A stretch of DNA of 59,987 bases, from assembly GCA_934141555.1 (NCBI GenBank), contig CAKPCK010000008.1, positions 1 through 59,987 on the forward strand, written 5' to 3'. The DNA is from an uncultured Clostridia bacterium (lineage in GTDB: Bacteria; Bacillota; Clostridia; TANB77; CAG-508). The position numbers and the translations under genes were made by a program. This document shows, in pieces, positions 1 through 8,530 of this stretch. The notes under the pieces are model-generated. The model was given only the letters and a program-made list of their open reading frames with translations, searched no databases and was not told the origin of the DNA. The number at the start of each line of letters is the position of its first letter. Position 1 is the stretch's first letter.

Positions 1-321
1 AGTATAAAGACATTATTTACAGGAGGAGCTTCTGTTGATCAAATGGTTGGAATTGTTGGTATTTCTGAAATAGTTGTTAAAACAGCAGGAATTGCTAATT
101 ATATAAATTTAATGACTTTAATTTCAATATCATTAGGAATAACTAACTTATTACCAATACCTGCATTAGATGGTGGTAAAATTTTAATATTAATTATAGA
201 AATAATTAGAAGAAAACAAATGAAGGTTGAAACAGAAGCCAAAATTCAAATGATAGGATTTTCAATTTTACTTGCACTTTCATTAATTGTAACTTATAAT
301 GATATTATAAGAATTTTATAG
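1..321 (+). CDS. rseP: RseP-type site-2 intramembrane zinc metalloprotease, C-terminal part
   Basis: The reading frame is open from base 1, so only the last 106 codons of a longer gene are present. The segment carries the third conserved M50 motif, N-LLPIPALDGG, whose Asp is a zinc ligand, followed by a hydrophobic helix ending in VTYNDIIRI, as in bacterial RseP. The family cleaves membrane-embedded anti-sigma factors and leftover signal peptides within the inner membrane. The HExxH motif and PDZ domain must lie upstream of the window. In Bacillota rseP usually follows cdsA and dxr, which cannot be tested here. A prepilin-like gene follows 15 bp downstream, so the two are probably cotranscribed. 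Confidence 0.9.
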   Translation, partial: SIKTLFTGGASVDQMVGIVGISEIVVKTAGIANYINLMTLISISLGITNLLPIPALDGGKILILIIEIIRRKQMKVETEAKIQMIGFSILLALSLIVTYNDIIRIL

Positions 322-336
322 AAAGAGTGGGAACTA

Positions 337-1257
337 ATGAAGAAAATATATTATAATTTAATAAGAAATCAAAAAGGAATATCATTAATAGCATTAACAG
401 TAACTATATTAGTACTATCAATAGTTACATCAATTGTTGTATATAATGCCAAAAACAATATAGAAATAAGAGAATATAAAAAACTTGCAAATGATTTGGA
501 AGTATTACAAAATAAGATTGATATGTACTATTTAAAAAATGAACAACTTCCAGTCTTAAATATAAATGATGTTCCAGTAGAATATGAGGGTCCAACTTAT
601 TATTTAAGTCAAAAACAAAGTAATGATAACGATAATTATTATATAATAGATTTAAATTCTATATCAGGAGTTACGTTAAACTTTGGAAAAGATTTTTATA
701 GAATAAATCAAAATGCAAGTAATATTGATGAAAGTATGACAGATTTATATATAGTAAATGAACAAAGTCATAGAATTTATTATGCTAAAGGAATTGATAC
801 TGGTGATAATAAATACTATACAATTGGAAAAGATAGTGAAGTTGATATTAAAACTATAAATGATTTAAACGGATCTATTGAAATTAATGTAAATTTATCG
901 GATATGGACTTAAATATATCTGAATATCAAAAATTTAATATTGGAATTTTCCTAGATGAAAATGGTACTGTACCAGCATTTGAAGATTATAGTAAAGAGA
1001 TAAAGTTTGAAAACTCTAATAGTGCAACTGTTAGTTATAATAATATTCCAGAAGGAACTTATTATATTTTTGCGCTTGCTGCAAATGGAAGAACAATAAC
1101 ATTGTCAGATTATTGGAGGGTAAGGGGACATACTGATTATGTTCTTCAGTATAATTTTGGAACTGATATGAACGGAACAAATAGTTTTATAGTTAAAGGC
1201 GAATCTAAGCAACAAGTAGTACTTAATTATGTTGTAACATATCAACCTGCTAGCTAA
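337..1257 (+). CDS. Prepilin-like secreted or pilus-associated protein
   Basis: This 306-aa protein starts with a short basic leader and the sequence KGISLIALTVTILVLSIV, which resembles a class III (type IV pilin) processing site: Gly before the cut, then one long hydrophobic helix. The Glu normally found at position +5 of mature pilins is Ala here. The rest is a polar domain rich in Asn, Asp and Tyr with no family I recognise. It follows rseP by 15 bp and is closed by a strong terminator. It could be a minor pseudopilin or a surface protein that only borrows the pilin signal. The fold and role are not known to me. Confidence 0.55.
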   Translation: MKKIYYNLIRNQKGISLIALTVTILVLSIVTSIVVYNAKNNIEIREYKKLANDLEVLQNKIDMYYLKNEQLPVLNINDVPVEYEGPTYYLSQKQSNDNDNYYIIDLNSISGVTLNFGKDFYRINQNASNIDESMTDLYIVNEQSHRIYYAKGIDTGDNKYYTIGKDSEVDIKTINDLNGSIEINVNLSDMDLNISEYQKFNIGIFLDENGTVPAFEDYSKEIKFENSNSATVSYNNIPEGTYYIFALAANGRTITLSDYWRVRGHTDYVLQYNFGTDMNGTNSFIVKGESKQQVVLNYVVTYQPAS

Positions 1258-1275
1258 ATAGTTATAATGTGAAGT

Positions 1276-1314
1276 AAAGAAAATAGCAAGTAAAACTTGC
1301 TATTTTCTTTATTT
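1276..1314 (+). terminator. Rho-independent terminator after the prepilin-like gene
   Basis: A 15-bp perfect stem (1276-1290 with 1296-1310) with a TAAAA loop is followed by T-rich sequence. It separates the rseP/prepilin unit from aspS. Confidence 0.85.
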
Positions 1315-1388
1315 TGTAGTAAAATAGAAACGACATTTTATAAATAATAATAAACTAAATATAACCAATAAAAAGAGAGGTAATTTAA

Positions 1389-3134
1389 ATGTACAGAACA
1401 CATAATTTAGGAGAACTTAGAATAGAAAATGTAAATCAAGAAGTAGAACTATCTGGATGGGTACAAAAAATACGTAATTTAGGTGGAATGATATTTATAG
1501 ATTTAAGAGATCAATTTGGAATAACACAAATAGTAATAAATGACGAAAAAATGCAAGAACAAGTAAAAAATGTTCCAACAGAAAGTTGTATTCACATATG
1601 TGGTAAAGTTGTGGAAAGAAGTAGTAAAAATCCTAAAATGCCAACAGGAGATATAGAAGTTGTAGCAAATAAATTCGAGATATTAGGAAAATGTAAAAAT
1701 GTATTGCCATTTGAAATAAATACAGACCAAGAAGTAAGAGAAGATTTAAGACTTGAATATAGATTTTTAGATTTAAGAAATGAAAAATTACACAATATAA
1801 TTTTATTAAGATCAAAAATCCTAAAAACATTAAGAGATAAAATGGATGAATTAGGATTTGCAGAAATACAAACACCAATACTTGCAAATTCATCACCAGA
1901 AGGAGCAAGAGACTTTTTAGTACCAAGTAGATTACATCCAGGTGAATTTTACGCATTACCACAAGCACCACAACAATTTAAACAATTATTAATGGTAAGT
2001 GGTTTTGATAAATATTTTCAAATAGCACCATGTTTTAGAGATGAGGATCCACGTGCTGATAGAGCACCAGGAGAATTCTATCAATTAGATTTTGAAATGA
2101 GTTTTGCAACACAAGAAGATGTATTTAAAGTAGTTGAAGATGTTATACCATATACATTTAAAAAATTTACAAATTGGAAAGTTGATGAAGGTCCATTTAT
2201 ACGTATTCCATATAGAGAAGCAATGGAAAAATACGGAATAGATAAGCCAGACTTAAGAAATCCATTAATTATTCAAGATGTAACAAAAGTATTTGAAAAT
2301 ATAGAATTTAATGCATTTAAAGATAAAACAGTAAAAGCTATAGTTGTACCAAATGGTGCTGAGCAAGGAAGAAAATTCTTTGATAAGATGACAGAATTTG
2401 CTACAACAGATGAAGTTGGAGCTAAAGGATTAGCTTGGACTAAATTTGAGAAAGATGGAACAGTACAAGGTGGAATTGCTAAATTTATAACAGATGAAGC
2501 AAAAGCTAAATTAGAAAATGAATATGGAGTAAAAGCGGGAGACAGTATATTCTTTATAGCAGATGAATTCCATAAAGCACAAAAAATTGCAGGTCTTGTA
2601 AGAATTGAGCTTGGAAAGAGATTAGACTTATTAGAGAAAGATACATATAGATTCTGTTTTATAGTAGACTTCCCAATGTATGAATTATCAGATGAAGGAA
2701 CAATAGATTTCTGCCATAACCCATTCTCAATGCCACAAGGTGGATTAGAAGCATTAGAATCAAAAGATCCATTAGATATATTAGCATATCAATTTGATTT
2801 AGTATGTAATGGATATGAAACAATGTCAGGAGCAGTAAGAAACCATGATCCAGAAATAATGGTTAAAGCATTTGAAATTGCAGGATATACAGAAGAAGAT
2901 GTAAAAAATAGATTTGGAGCATTATATAATGCATTCCAATATGGTACACCTCCACATGCTGGAGCTGCACCTGGTGTAGATAGAATGGTAATGCTTATAG
3001 CAGATTCAACAAATATAAGAGAAGTTATAGCATTTCCTAAAAATAAGAAAGCAAGAGATCTATTAATGAGAGCACCATCAGTTGTTACAAAACAACAATT
3101 AGATGATGTACATATTTCAATAAAAGAAGATTAA
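1389..3134 (+). CDS. aspS: Aspartyl-tRNA synthetase
   Basis: This 581-aa class II synthetase attaches aspartate to tRNA-Asp in the cytoplasm. An N-terminal OB fold binds the anticodon (about residues 1-105). Motif 2 is FRDEDPRADRAPGEFYQLD, an insert domain of the bacterial GAD type occupies the middle, and motif 3 is GAAPGVDRMVML near the C-terminus. The form RAPGEFYQLD in motif 2 differs from the RQPEFTQ form typical of most Bacillota and resembles alphaproteobacterial enzymes. It has an AGAGAGG ribosome site and its own transcription unit, with terminators on both sides. I see no T-box in the roughly 75 bp upstream. Whether it also charges tRNA-Asn cannot be read from the sequence. Confidence 0.96.
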   Translation: MYRTHNLGELRIENVNQEVELSGWVQKIRNLGGMIFIDLRDQFGITQIVINDEKMQEQVKNVPTESCIHICGKVVERSSKNPKMPTGDIEVVANKFEILGKCKNVLPFEINTDQEVREDLRLEYRFLDLRNEKLHNIILLRSKILKTLRDKMDELGFAEIQTPILANSSPEGARDFLVPSRLHPGEFYALPQAPQQFKQLLMVSGFDKYFQIAPCFRDEDPRADRAPGEFYQLDFEMSFATQEDVFKVVEDVIPYTFKKFTNWKVDEGPFIRIPYREAMEKYGIDKPDLRNPLIIQDVTKVFENIEFNAFKDKTVKAIVVPNGAEQGRKFFDKMTEFATTDEVGAKGLAWTKFEKDGTVQGGIAKFITDEAKAKLENEYGVKAGDSIFFIADEFHKAQKIAGLVRIELGKRLDLLEKDTYRFCFIVDFPMYELSDEGTIDFCHNPFSMPQGGLEALESKDPLDILAYQFDLVCNGYETMSGAVRNHDPEIMVKAFEIAGYTEEDVKNRFGALYNAFQYGTPPHAGAAPGVDRMVMLIADSTNIREVIAFPKNKKARDLLMRAPSVVTKQQLDDVHISIKED

Positions 3135-3136
3135 TG

Positions 3137-3170
3137 AAAAAAGCACTAATTTAATTAGTGCTTTTTTATA
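3137..3170. terminator. Bidirectional terminator between aspS and the aminopeptidase gene
   Basis: A 14-bp stem AAAAAAGCACTAAT / ATTAGTGCTTTTTT (3137-3150 with 3154-3167) has a run of T on either strand and lies between two convergent genes. Confidence 0.9.
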
Positions 3171-3179
3171 TATAATAAT

Positions 3180-4586
3180 TTATTCTTCCCAGAAAGATTT
3201 ATATGTTCTATAAGCAGAATATATATCAAATTTACTTGTAACTTCATAAGGAGAATGCATTGAAAGTAGAGGAATACCACAATCTATTACATCTACACCT
3301 TTATTAGCTAATATATAAGCGATTGTACCACCGCCACCAACATCAACTTTTCCAAGTTCAGCAACTTGATATTTAATATCATTTTTCTCTAAAACATTTC
3401 TTACCCATGCAACATATTCTGCATTAGCATCAGAAGCACCAGATTTTCCACGAGCACCAGTATATTTATTTAAACTAATACCTTTTCCTAAATATCCAGC
3501 ATTATGTCTGTCTGAAACACTAGCATATAATGGATCAAAACCTGCATCAACATCTGCAGAAAGCATTTTTGAGAAACAAAATACTTTATCTAATAGATTT
3601 GTTCTATTTTCACCTGTTTTATTTAATAATTCAGAAATAAAATAATCAAATACATGTGATTCCATACCTGTATTTCCCATACTTCCAATTTCTTCTTTAT
3701 CAGATAAAATACAAATAGCTGTTGTTTTTACATTTTCAAGAGACATCATAGCTTTTAAAGATGTGTAAGCACAAACTTTATCATCTTGACCATATGCTGC
3801 AACCATGCTACCATCAAAACCTAATGAACGAGCTTTAAATGCAGGAACAACTTCAAGTTCAGAACTTAATAAATCAGCTTCTGTAATATCATATTTTTGA
3901 TTTAATATATTTAAAATATTTAATTTTACAGCTTCTGCTTCAGATTTATTTCCATAAGGAATATTTCCTAATAATAAATTTAAATCTTCACCATCAATTC
4001 CATTTTTTAATTTTTTCTCCATTTGGTCTTGAGCTAAATGTGGTAATAAATCAGTAATTACAAATATAGGATCATTTTCATCTTCACCAATATTTACTAA
4101 TATTTTTTCACCATTTGCTTTAGCAATAACACCATGAATACTTAATGGAATTGTTGTCCATTGATATTTTTTTATTCCACCATAATAGTGTGTTTTAAAA
4201 TATGCAAAACCTGTATCTTCATAAAGTGGATTTGGTTTTAAGTCAAGTCTTGGTGAATCAATATGTGCTCCAACAATTTGAAGACCTTTTTCTAATTTTT
4301 CTGTACCAATTACTGCTAAATACATACTTTTATCTCTATTTATATAATAAACTTTATCACCAGGTTTTAAAAATTCACATTTTGTAACATCTCTAAAACC
4401 ATTTTGCTCAGCCATTTCTTTTGCGGCAATAACAAATTCTCTTTCTATTTTTGCTTTGTTTAAGAAATTCATATATCCATTTGAAAAAGTATAAATAGCT
4501 TCTTTTTCTCTGTCATTAATTGAATTCCATCCAAGTTCTTTTTTGTTAAATAACTTTTCTTTTAATTCTTTTGAATTTTCTTCCAT
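3180..4586 (-). CDS. M18 family zinc aminopeptidase
   Basis: About 468 aa, the usual length for M18 (aspartyl or leucyl aminopeptidase I type) cytoplasmic peptidases, which release N-terminal residues from peptides. Metal and catalytic segments are visible: GAHIDSPRLDLKP (His and Asp ligands), SDKEEIGSMGNTG (catalytic and zinc Glu), DVDAGFDP and, close to the C-terminus, SMHSPYEV (last His ligand). An in-frame ATG nine bases further upstream (4595) directly abuts the AAAGG ribosome site. The ATG at 4586 has about 8 bases of spacing and is the better start. The gene stands alone, convergent with aspS. Substrate preference is not clear. Confidence 0.92.
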   Translation of the reverse strand: MEENSKELKEKLFNKKELGWNSINDREKEAIYTFSNGYMNFLNKAKIEREFVIAAKEMAEQNGFRDVTKCEFLKPGDKVYYINRDKSMYLAVIGTEKLEKGLQIVGAHIDSPRLDLKPNPLYEDTGFAYFKTHYYGGIKKYQWTTIPLSIHGVIAKANGEKILVNIGEDENDPIFVITDLLPHLAQDQMEKKLKNGIDGEDLNLLLGNIPYGNKSEAEAVKLNILNILNQKYDITEADLLSSELEVVPAFKARSLGFDGSMVAAYGQDDKVCAYTSLKAMMSLENVKTTAICILSDKEEIGSMGNTGMESHVFDYFISELLNKTGENRTNLLDKVFCFSKMLSADVDAGFDPLYASVSDRHNAGYLGKGISLNKYTGARGKSGASDANAEYVAWVRNVLEKNDIKYQVAELGKVDVGGGGTIAYILANKGVDVIDCGIPLLSMHSPYEVTSKFDIYSAYRTYKSFWEE

Positions 4587-4704
4587 CTTTTTCATCCTTT
4601 CTTTTGAGTATTTTTATCAAAGTTAGTATATCACTTTAAAAAATATTTTTCCATAAAATTAGAAAAAATATACAAAAAAGTATTACTTGTAATTATTTTT
4701 GTAC

Positions 4705-4881
4705 AGCCTAGAAATATAAACTTTGAATGAAATGACGAATGCGCATGGAAAAATTTTAGAAATTCTTTGCAATTTTATGGAAAGAGTTCACTTCAGTGGA
4801 AGGGTGCCATAAAATAAATTAGAATTTCTTAAATTTCGCAATAAGCCGAGGAATGGAATAAAAAGTTTATATTTCTAGGCT
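4705..4881. ncRNA. Candidate structured RNA or MITE with 20-bp terminal inverted repeat
   Basis: The 377 bp between the aminopeptidase and oxidoreductase genes has no ORF but holds a compact folded unit. Its ends, 4705-4724 and 4862-4881, are perfect 20-bp inverted repeats beginning AGCCTAGAAATATAAACTTT. Inside, AGAAATTCT pairs with AGAATTTCT, flanking AAATTT pairs with AAATTT, GCG pairs with CGC, and ATTTTATGG pairs with CCATAAAAT. The result is a long arm on a junction with unpaired purine-rich strands. There is no T run after the right arm, so it is not a simple terminator. TA dinucleotides one base outside each end would also fit a TA-targeting MITE. Its size and single closing stem recall large clostridial RNAs such as the raiA motif, but I cannot confirm any family. 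Confidence 0.5.
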
Positions 4882-4907
4882 ATAATAAATCATTATATTA
4901 TATGAAA

Positions 4908-4938
4908 TTGATTAAAATTTGAATACAATGTCTATAAT
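4908..4938 (+). promoter_or_regulatory. Probable promoter of the FAD-Rieske gene
   Basis: TTGATT (4908-4913) and TATAAT (4933-4938) are 19 bp apart, a little long. They lie 26 bp upstream of the ATG, so the leader would be very short and would exclude the folded element at 4705-4881. Confidence 0.5.
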
Positions 4939-4963
4939 GATAAAAAGGAAGGAATGATGAAAT

Positions 4964-6463
4964 ATGAGCTCATTATGGATAGAAACTACAAAAGATGAAA
5001 TACAATTAAATTCATTAAATGGTGATGAGAAAACAGAAATATGTATTATAGGAGCAGGTTTGTTTGGATTAACAACAGCATATTATTTAAGCAAATATGG
5101 GAAAAAAGTTATTGTAATAGATAAAGATAAGATTGGAGAGAAGGTAAGTGGAAATACAACAGGAAAAATTACAAGTCAACATGAATTATTTTATAATTAT
5201 TTAATTAATGATTATGGAGAAGGATTTGCAAGAAAATATTTAGAAGCAAATGAAAAGGCGATTATAAATATACAGAAAATTATAAAAGAAGAACAAATAG
5301 ATTGTGACTTTGAAATTAAATCGTCATATGTATTTGCACAGAAAGAAGATGAAGTTTTAGATATAGAAAAAGAAGTAAATGCAGTAAATAAAATAGGTAA
5401 AAAAGCAGAATTTGTAAATGAAATAAGAAATTTTCCGCTTAAAATAAAAGGAGCAATAAAATTTGAAAATCAGGCACAATATCATCCAAGAAAATATATG
5501 TTAGGTTTGTGTAAATCTATATTAACCAAAAACAAAATATATGAAAATACAACAGCCATAGAAGTAGAAAGAAGCGGGAATAATTACATTATTCATACAG
5601 ATAAAGGAGATATAGAAACAGAGAAAATTGTAATTGCAACACATTATCCAATATTAAATATGCCAGGATTTTATTTTACAAAAATGTATCAATCAACATC
5701 ATATGTAATTGCAATAGAAACAAATCAAAAATTACCGGATGGTATGTTTATAAGTGCAAAAGAGCCAATATATTCATTTAGAACGGCTAAATATCAAGGA
5801 AAAGACATATTATTGATATGTGGTTCTGATCATAAAACAGGAGAAGCAATTGCAACAAATGAAAAATATAAAGAATTAGAAGATTTAGCAAAAAAATATT
5901 ATCCAGATTGTAAAATATTATTTAAATGGAATACAAGAGATTGTATTAGTCTAGATAAAATTCCATATATAGGAGAATTCTCTAGTTTTATGAAAGGAGT
6001 ATATGTAGGAACAGGATTTAAAAAATGGGGAATGGCATTTTCAAATGTTTCTGCAAATATAATTGTTGATGAGATTTTAGAAAAAGAAAACGAATATAAA
6101 GAAATATTTAATTCAAAAAGAATTAAACCAATAAAAAATAGATGGGAAGTAAAAAATATGGTCGTAAACACGGCAAATAATTTAGTTTTTGATAAATTTA
6201 GAATAGAACCATATAGTATAGAACAAATAGCAAATGATAATGGAGCAATAATCGAAAAAGACGGAGATATAATTGGTGTTTATAAAGATACAATAGGAAA
6301 AGTATATGCAGTAAAGCCAATGTGTGCACATTTAGGGTGTTTATTAAAATGGAATAATACTGATAAAACATGGGATTGTCCATGTCATGGAAGTAGGTTT
6401 GATTATATGGGAAAAAATATTTATGAGCCAGCAATTAATGGACTAAAAACTATAAAAATATGA
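4964..6463 (+). CDS. FAD-dependent oxidoreductase fused to a Rieske [2Fe-2S] domain
   Basis: This is a 499-aa two-domain protein. Residues about 25-370 form a DAO/DadA-like FAD oxidoreductase: the Rossmann dinucleotide motif GAGLFGLTTAYYL lies near residue 31, and GVYVGTGFKKWGM near the end of the domain helps close the FAD site. Residues about 405-499 form a Rieske domain with CAHLGC and, 16 residues on, CPCHGS, which supply two Cys and two His ligands to a [2Fe-2S] cluster. The fusion is known in Bacillota and cyanobacteria. It suggests electron transfer between the cluster and FAD during oxidation of an amine or amino-acid-like substrate, but the substrate is unknown. No signal peptide is visible, so it should be cytoplasmic. 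It is a single-gene unit with an AAGGAAGGA ribosome site. Confidence 0.85.
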   Translation: MSSLWIETTKDEIQLNSLNGDEKTEICIIGAGLFGLTTAYYLSKYGKKVIVIDKDKIGEKVSGNTTGKITSQHELFYNYLINDYGEGFARKYLEANEKAIINIQKIIKEEQIDCDFEIKSSYVFAQKEDEVLDIEKEVNAVNKIGKKAEFVNEIRNFPLKIKGAIKFENQAQYHPRKYMLGLCKSILTKNKIYENTTAIEVERSGNNYIIHTDKGDIETEKIVIATHYPILNMPGFYFTKMYQSTSYVIAIETNQKLPDGMFISAKEPIYSFRTAKYQGKDILLICGSDHKTGEAIATNEKYKELEDLAKKYYPDCKILFKWNTRDCISLDKIPYIGEFSSFMKGVYVGTGFKKWGMAFSNVSANIIVDEILEKENEYKEIFNSKRIKPIKNRWEVKNMVVNTANNLVFDKFRIEPYSIEQIANDNGAIIEKDGDIIGVYKDTIGKVYAVKPMCAHLGCLLKWNNTDKTWDCPCHGSRFDYMGKNIYEPAINGLKTIKI

Positions 6464-6473
6464 TTAAAAAATA

Positions 6474-6502
6474 TTTACAAAAAAAGCTTGATTTGCTATA
6501 AT
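6474..6502 (+). promoter_or_regulatory. Sigma-A-type promoter of the 6563 gene cassette
   Basis: TTTACA (6474-6479), a 17-bp spacer and TATAAT (6497-6502) lie 60 bp before the start codon. Confidence 0.75.
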
Positions 6503-6562
6503 AAATTTGTATAAAAAGAGCAAAAACTGAAGAACAATTAAAAACAAAGGAGACCATGTAAT

Positions 6563-7207
6563 ATGGAATATGAAAATACAACTGAATTAGCAAATAGGGA
6601 AGAAGCATGCCAAAAAGTTAAACAAATAGCTAAAGTAATAGAAAAAATAAAAATAAATAATTATTTGAAACTTGGTGGAATATCAGAAGAAGATAGACAA
6701 AAACTAGAACAATTAGAAAGTAGTATGAATACTGTTGCAAGAGAAAATGGTTTACAAAAATTAGCAGAGCAATTAAGTACAACAATATCTGAAAGATATG
6801 ATATAGAAAATGAACCAAATATAGAAGCTGAAGAAGGACAAAATTTTGTAAAAGATAGATTAGAAGCATATAGAGGAGCAATTGATGCAGAAGTACAAGC
6901 ATTAAAAACAGGTAAAATATCAAAAGCACAAAGATGTCAAAAAAGAGCTAGTATGCTAATGCAACAATTAGAAAAAGATGATATTCAAAGAGCAGTTGAA
7001 TATAAAAGGGGAAGTTTTGCGGGATTAAATGTGTCTTTGAATATATCTACAGAAAAAGTTCAATTATGGAAAAAAAGATTTAAAGGATGCTGGAGAGAAG
7101 AAGATTTTAATAAAAGAAGAAATATTACTCAAGAAATAACAAACATCACAAAACCAAAAACTAACGAAATGAATAGTAAAGAATTATTTGCTGAAGTTGA
7201 AATTTAA
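6563..7207 (+). CDS. Hypothetical helical protein
   Basis: A 214-aa protein of unknown family. It is highly charged and predicted by eye to be almost wholly alpha-helical, with Lys/Glu-rich stretches and the segment KIEKIKINNYLKLGG near the N-terminus. It lacks a signal peptide or membrane segment. It has its own promoter and is followed 33 bp later by a gene (7241) that has a paralogue in a second cassette (36388). The next gene is tmk, so the three may form one transcript ending at the terminator at 8391. No function can be assigned. Confidence 0.6.
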   Translation: MEYENTTELANREEACQKVKQIAKVIEKIKINNYLKLGGISEEDRQKLEQLESSMNTVARENGLQKLAEQLSTTISERYDIENEPNIEAEEGQNFVKDRLEAYRGAIDAEVQALKTGKISKAQRCQKRASMLMQQLEKDDIQRAVEYKRGSFAGLNVSLNISTEKVQLWKKRFKGCWREEDFNKRRNITQEITNITKPKTNEMNSKELFAEVEI

Positions 7208-7240
7208 TTTTATGCAAATAATGAAAGGAGAACAAAAGAA

Positions 7241-7675
7241 GTGGAACAAGATTTATCAAAAGCATTTACAGAAGTATATGAAATATTAAAAGTTACACCA
7301 ATTGAATTAACGAGTAAGATTCCAACAAAATTTCGAAAGATTATAGAAGAAAATAGAGATAAAGAATATAGATTTCAATTAGAAGAATCATTTGATGAAA
7401 AAGATTTAAAAGAAGAGACTATTGTTATACTAGGTTTGATATACAGAGACTTTTTGGCTGATCCTGAAGAAAGAGAAGAGTTACAATTAAAAGACACAGA
7501 AGCTATTAAAAAAGTTGAAGAAGGTATAAAACAAAAATATGATATAGAAAATGTATTTGATAGTAGGAAATCAAAGAAAAAAACAGACAATGTTCAAGAA
7601 ATGGGATTAACAGTTTATAAAGAAGGATTTATAAAGAAAATATTTAATCTAATAAAAGGAATATTTAAAAAATAA
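7241..7675 (+). CDS. Hypothetical protein, paralogue of the 36388 gene
   Basis: A 144-aa protein starting at GTG, placed by an AAAGGAG ribosome site. It shares a pattern with the 146-aa product of 36388-36828: an opening YEIL/YELIEL segment, a ten-residue stretch ending in ENRDKEY or DNRDKKY, a middle helix in LA or YIA, then YDIENVF or YSIENVF followed by RK, and an amphipathic basic tail (GFIKKIFNLIKGIFKK here). The shared core and tail define a small family I do not recognise. The tail could bind a membrane surface. Both copies are the second gene of a two-gene cassette, but their first partners do not look alike. Confidence 0.6.
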   Translation: MEQDLSKAFTEVYEILKVTPIELTSKIPTKFRKIIEENRDKEYRFQLEESFDEKDLKEETIVILGLIYRDFLADPEEREELQLKDTEAIKKVEEGIKQKYDIENVFDSRKSKKKTDNVQEMGLTVYKEGFIKKIFNLIKGIFKK

Positions 7676-7698
7676 AAAAATCAAAGGAAAAAAGAAAA

Positions 7699-8376
7699 AT
7701 GAAAAAAGGAAAATTATTTGTAATAGATGGAACAGATGGAAGTGGAAAACAAACACAATTAGAAAGATTAAGGAAAAGACTTGACGAAGAAAATATAGAA
7801 TATAAGAATGTAAGTTTTCCTAATTATGAAAGTCCATCATCATCACTAGTAAAAATGTATTTATCAGGAGAATTTGGACAAAATGCAAAAGAAATAAGCC
7901 CATATATTGCATCAACATTTTATGCAGCAGATAGATATGCAACATATAAAAAAGATATAGAAGAATTTTATAATAATGGTGGAATAATCTTAGCAGATAG
8001 ATATACAACAAGTAATATGATACATCAAGCTGGAAAAATAAAAGATGATGTAGAAAGAGAAAAATTTTTAAATTGGTTATGGGATTTTGAATTTAACTTA
8101 TATAAAATACCAATTCCAACAGAAACATTTTTCTTAAATATGCCAACAGAATATGCAATAAAATTAATAGCTAATAGAGAAAATAAATTTTCACACACTC
8201 AGAAAAAAGACATACATGAGAAAGATGAAACACATTTAAGAGACAGTTATAATGAAGCATTAAAATTAGTAAAAAAATATAATTGGAAAGAAATAAAATG
8301 TGTAGAAAATGAAAAAGTAAGAAGCATTGATGATATACATGAAGATATTTGGAAAGAAATAAAAAAATATTTATAA
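7699..8376 (+). CDS. tmk: Thymidylate kinase
   Basis: This 225-aa kinase converts dTMP to dTDP, the last committed step before dTTP. The P-loop is GTDGSGKQTQ at residues 11-20, the substrate/LID-side motif is ADRYTTSN in the middle, and FFLNMP starts the C-terminal half. The second P-loop hydroxyl position reads Gln (GKQ) where most enzymes have Thr, a variant seen in some longer bacterial TMKs. The closest alternative is another deoxynucleoside monophosphate kinase, but the DRY motif favours TMK. It is 23 bp after the 7241 gene, with AAAGGA as ribosome site. Confidence 0.88.
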   Translation: MKKGKLFVIDGTDGSGKQTQLERLRKRLDEENIEYKNVSFPNYESPSSSLVKMYLSGEFGQNAKEISPYIASTFYAADRYATYKKDIEEFYNNGGIILADRYTTSNMIHQAGKIKDDVEREKFLNWLWDFEFNLYKIPIPTETFFLNMPTEYAIKLIANRENKFSHTQKKDIHEKDETHLRDSYNEALKLVKKYNWKEIKCVENEKVRSIDDIHEDIWKEIKKYL

Positions 8377-8390
8377 AATTATTACAAAAG

Positions 8391-8421
8391 AAGTGTTACA
8401 CAAAGAGTGTGGCACTTTTTT
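8391..8421 (+). terminator. Terminator after tmk
   Basis: An 11-bp stem with two G-T pairs (8391-8401 with 8407-8417), loop AAAGA and a following T run. Confidence 0.8.
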
Positions 8422-8530
8422 AATACATTAAAATTTTTAAATTTTTTCACGAAAAAGACATACATATAAGTTATAATAAAAAACAAATTATGTAACTATA
8501 TATCTATGGGGAAAGAAAGGAAAAATAAAT

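Noticed and set aside
1311..1388. T-box riboswitch upstream of aspS
   Set aside because: The gap after the preceding terminator is under 80 bp and shows no specifier or antiterminator features. The leuS leader is likewise too short.
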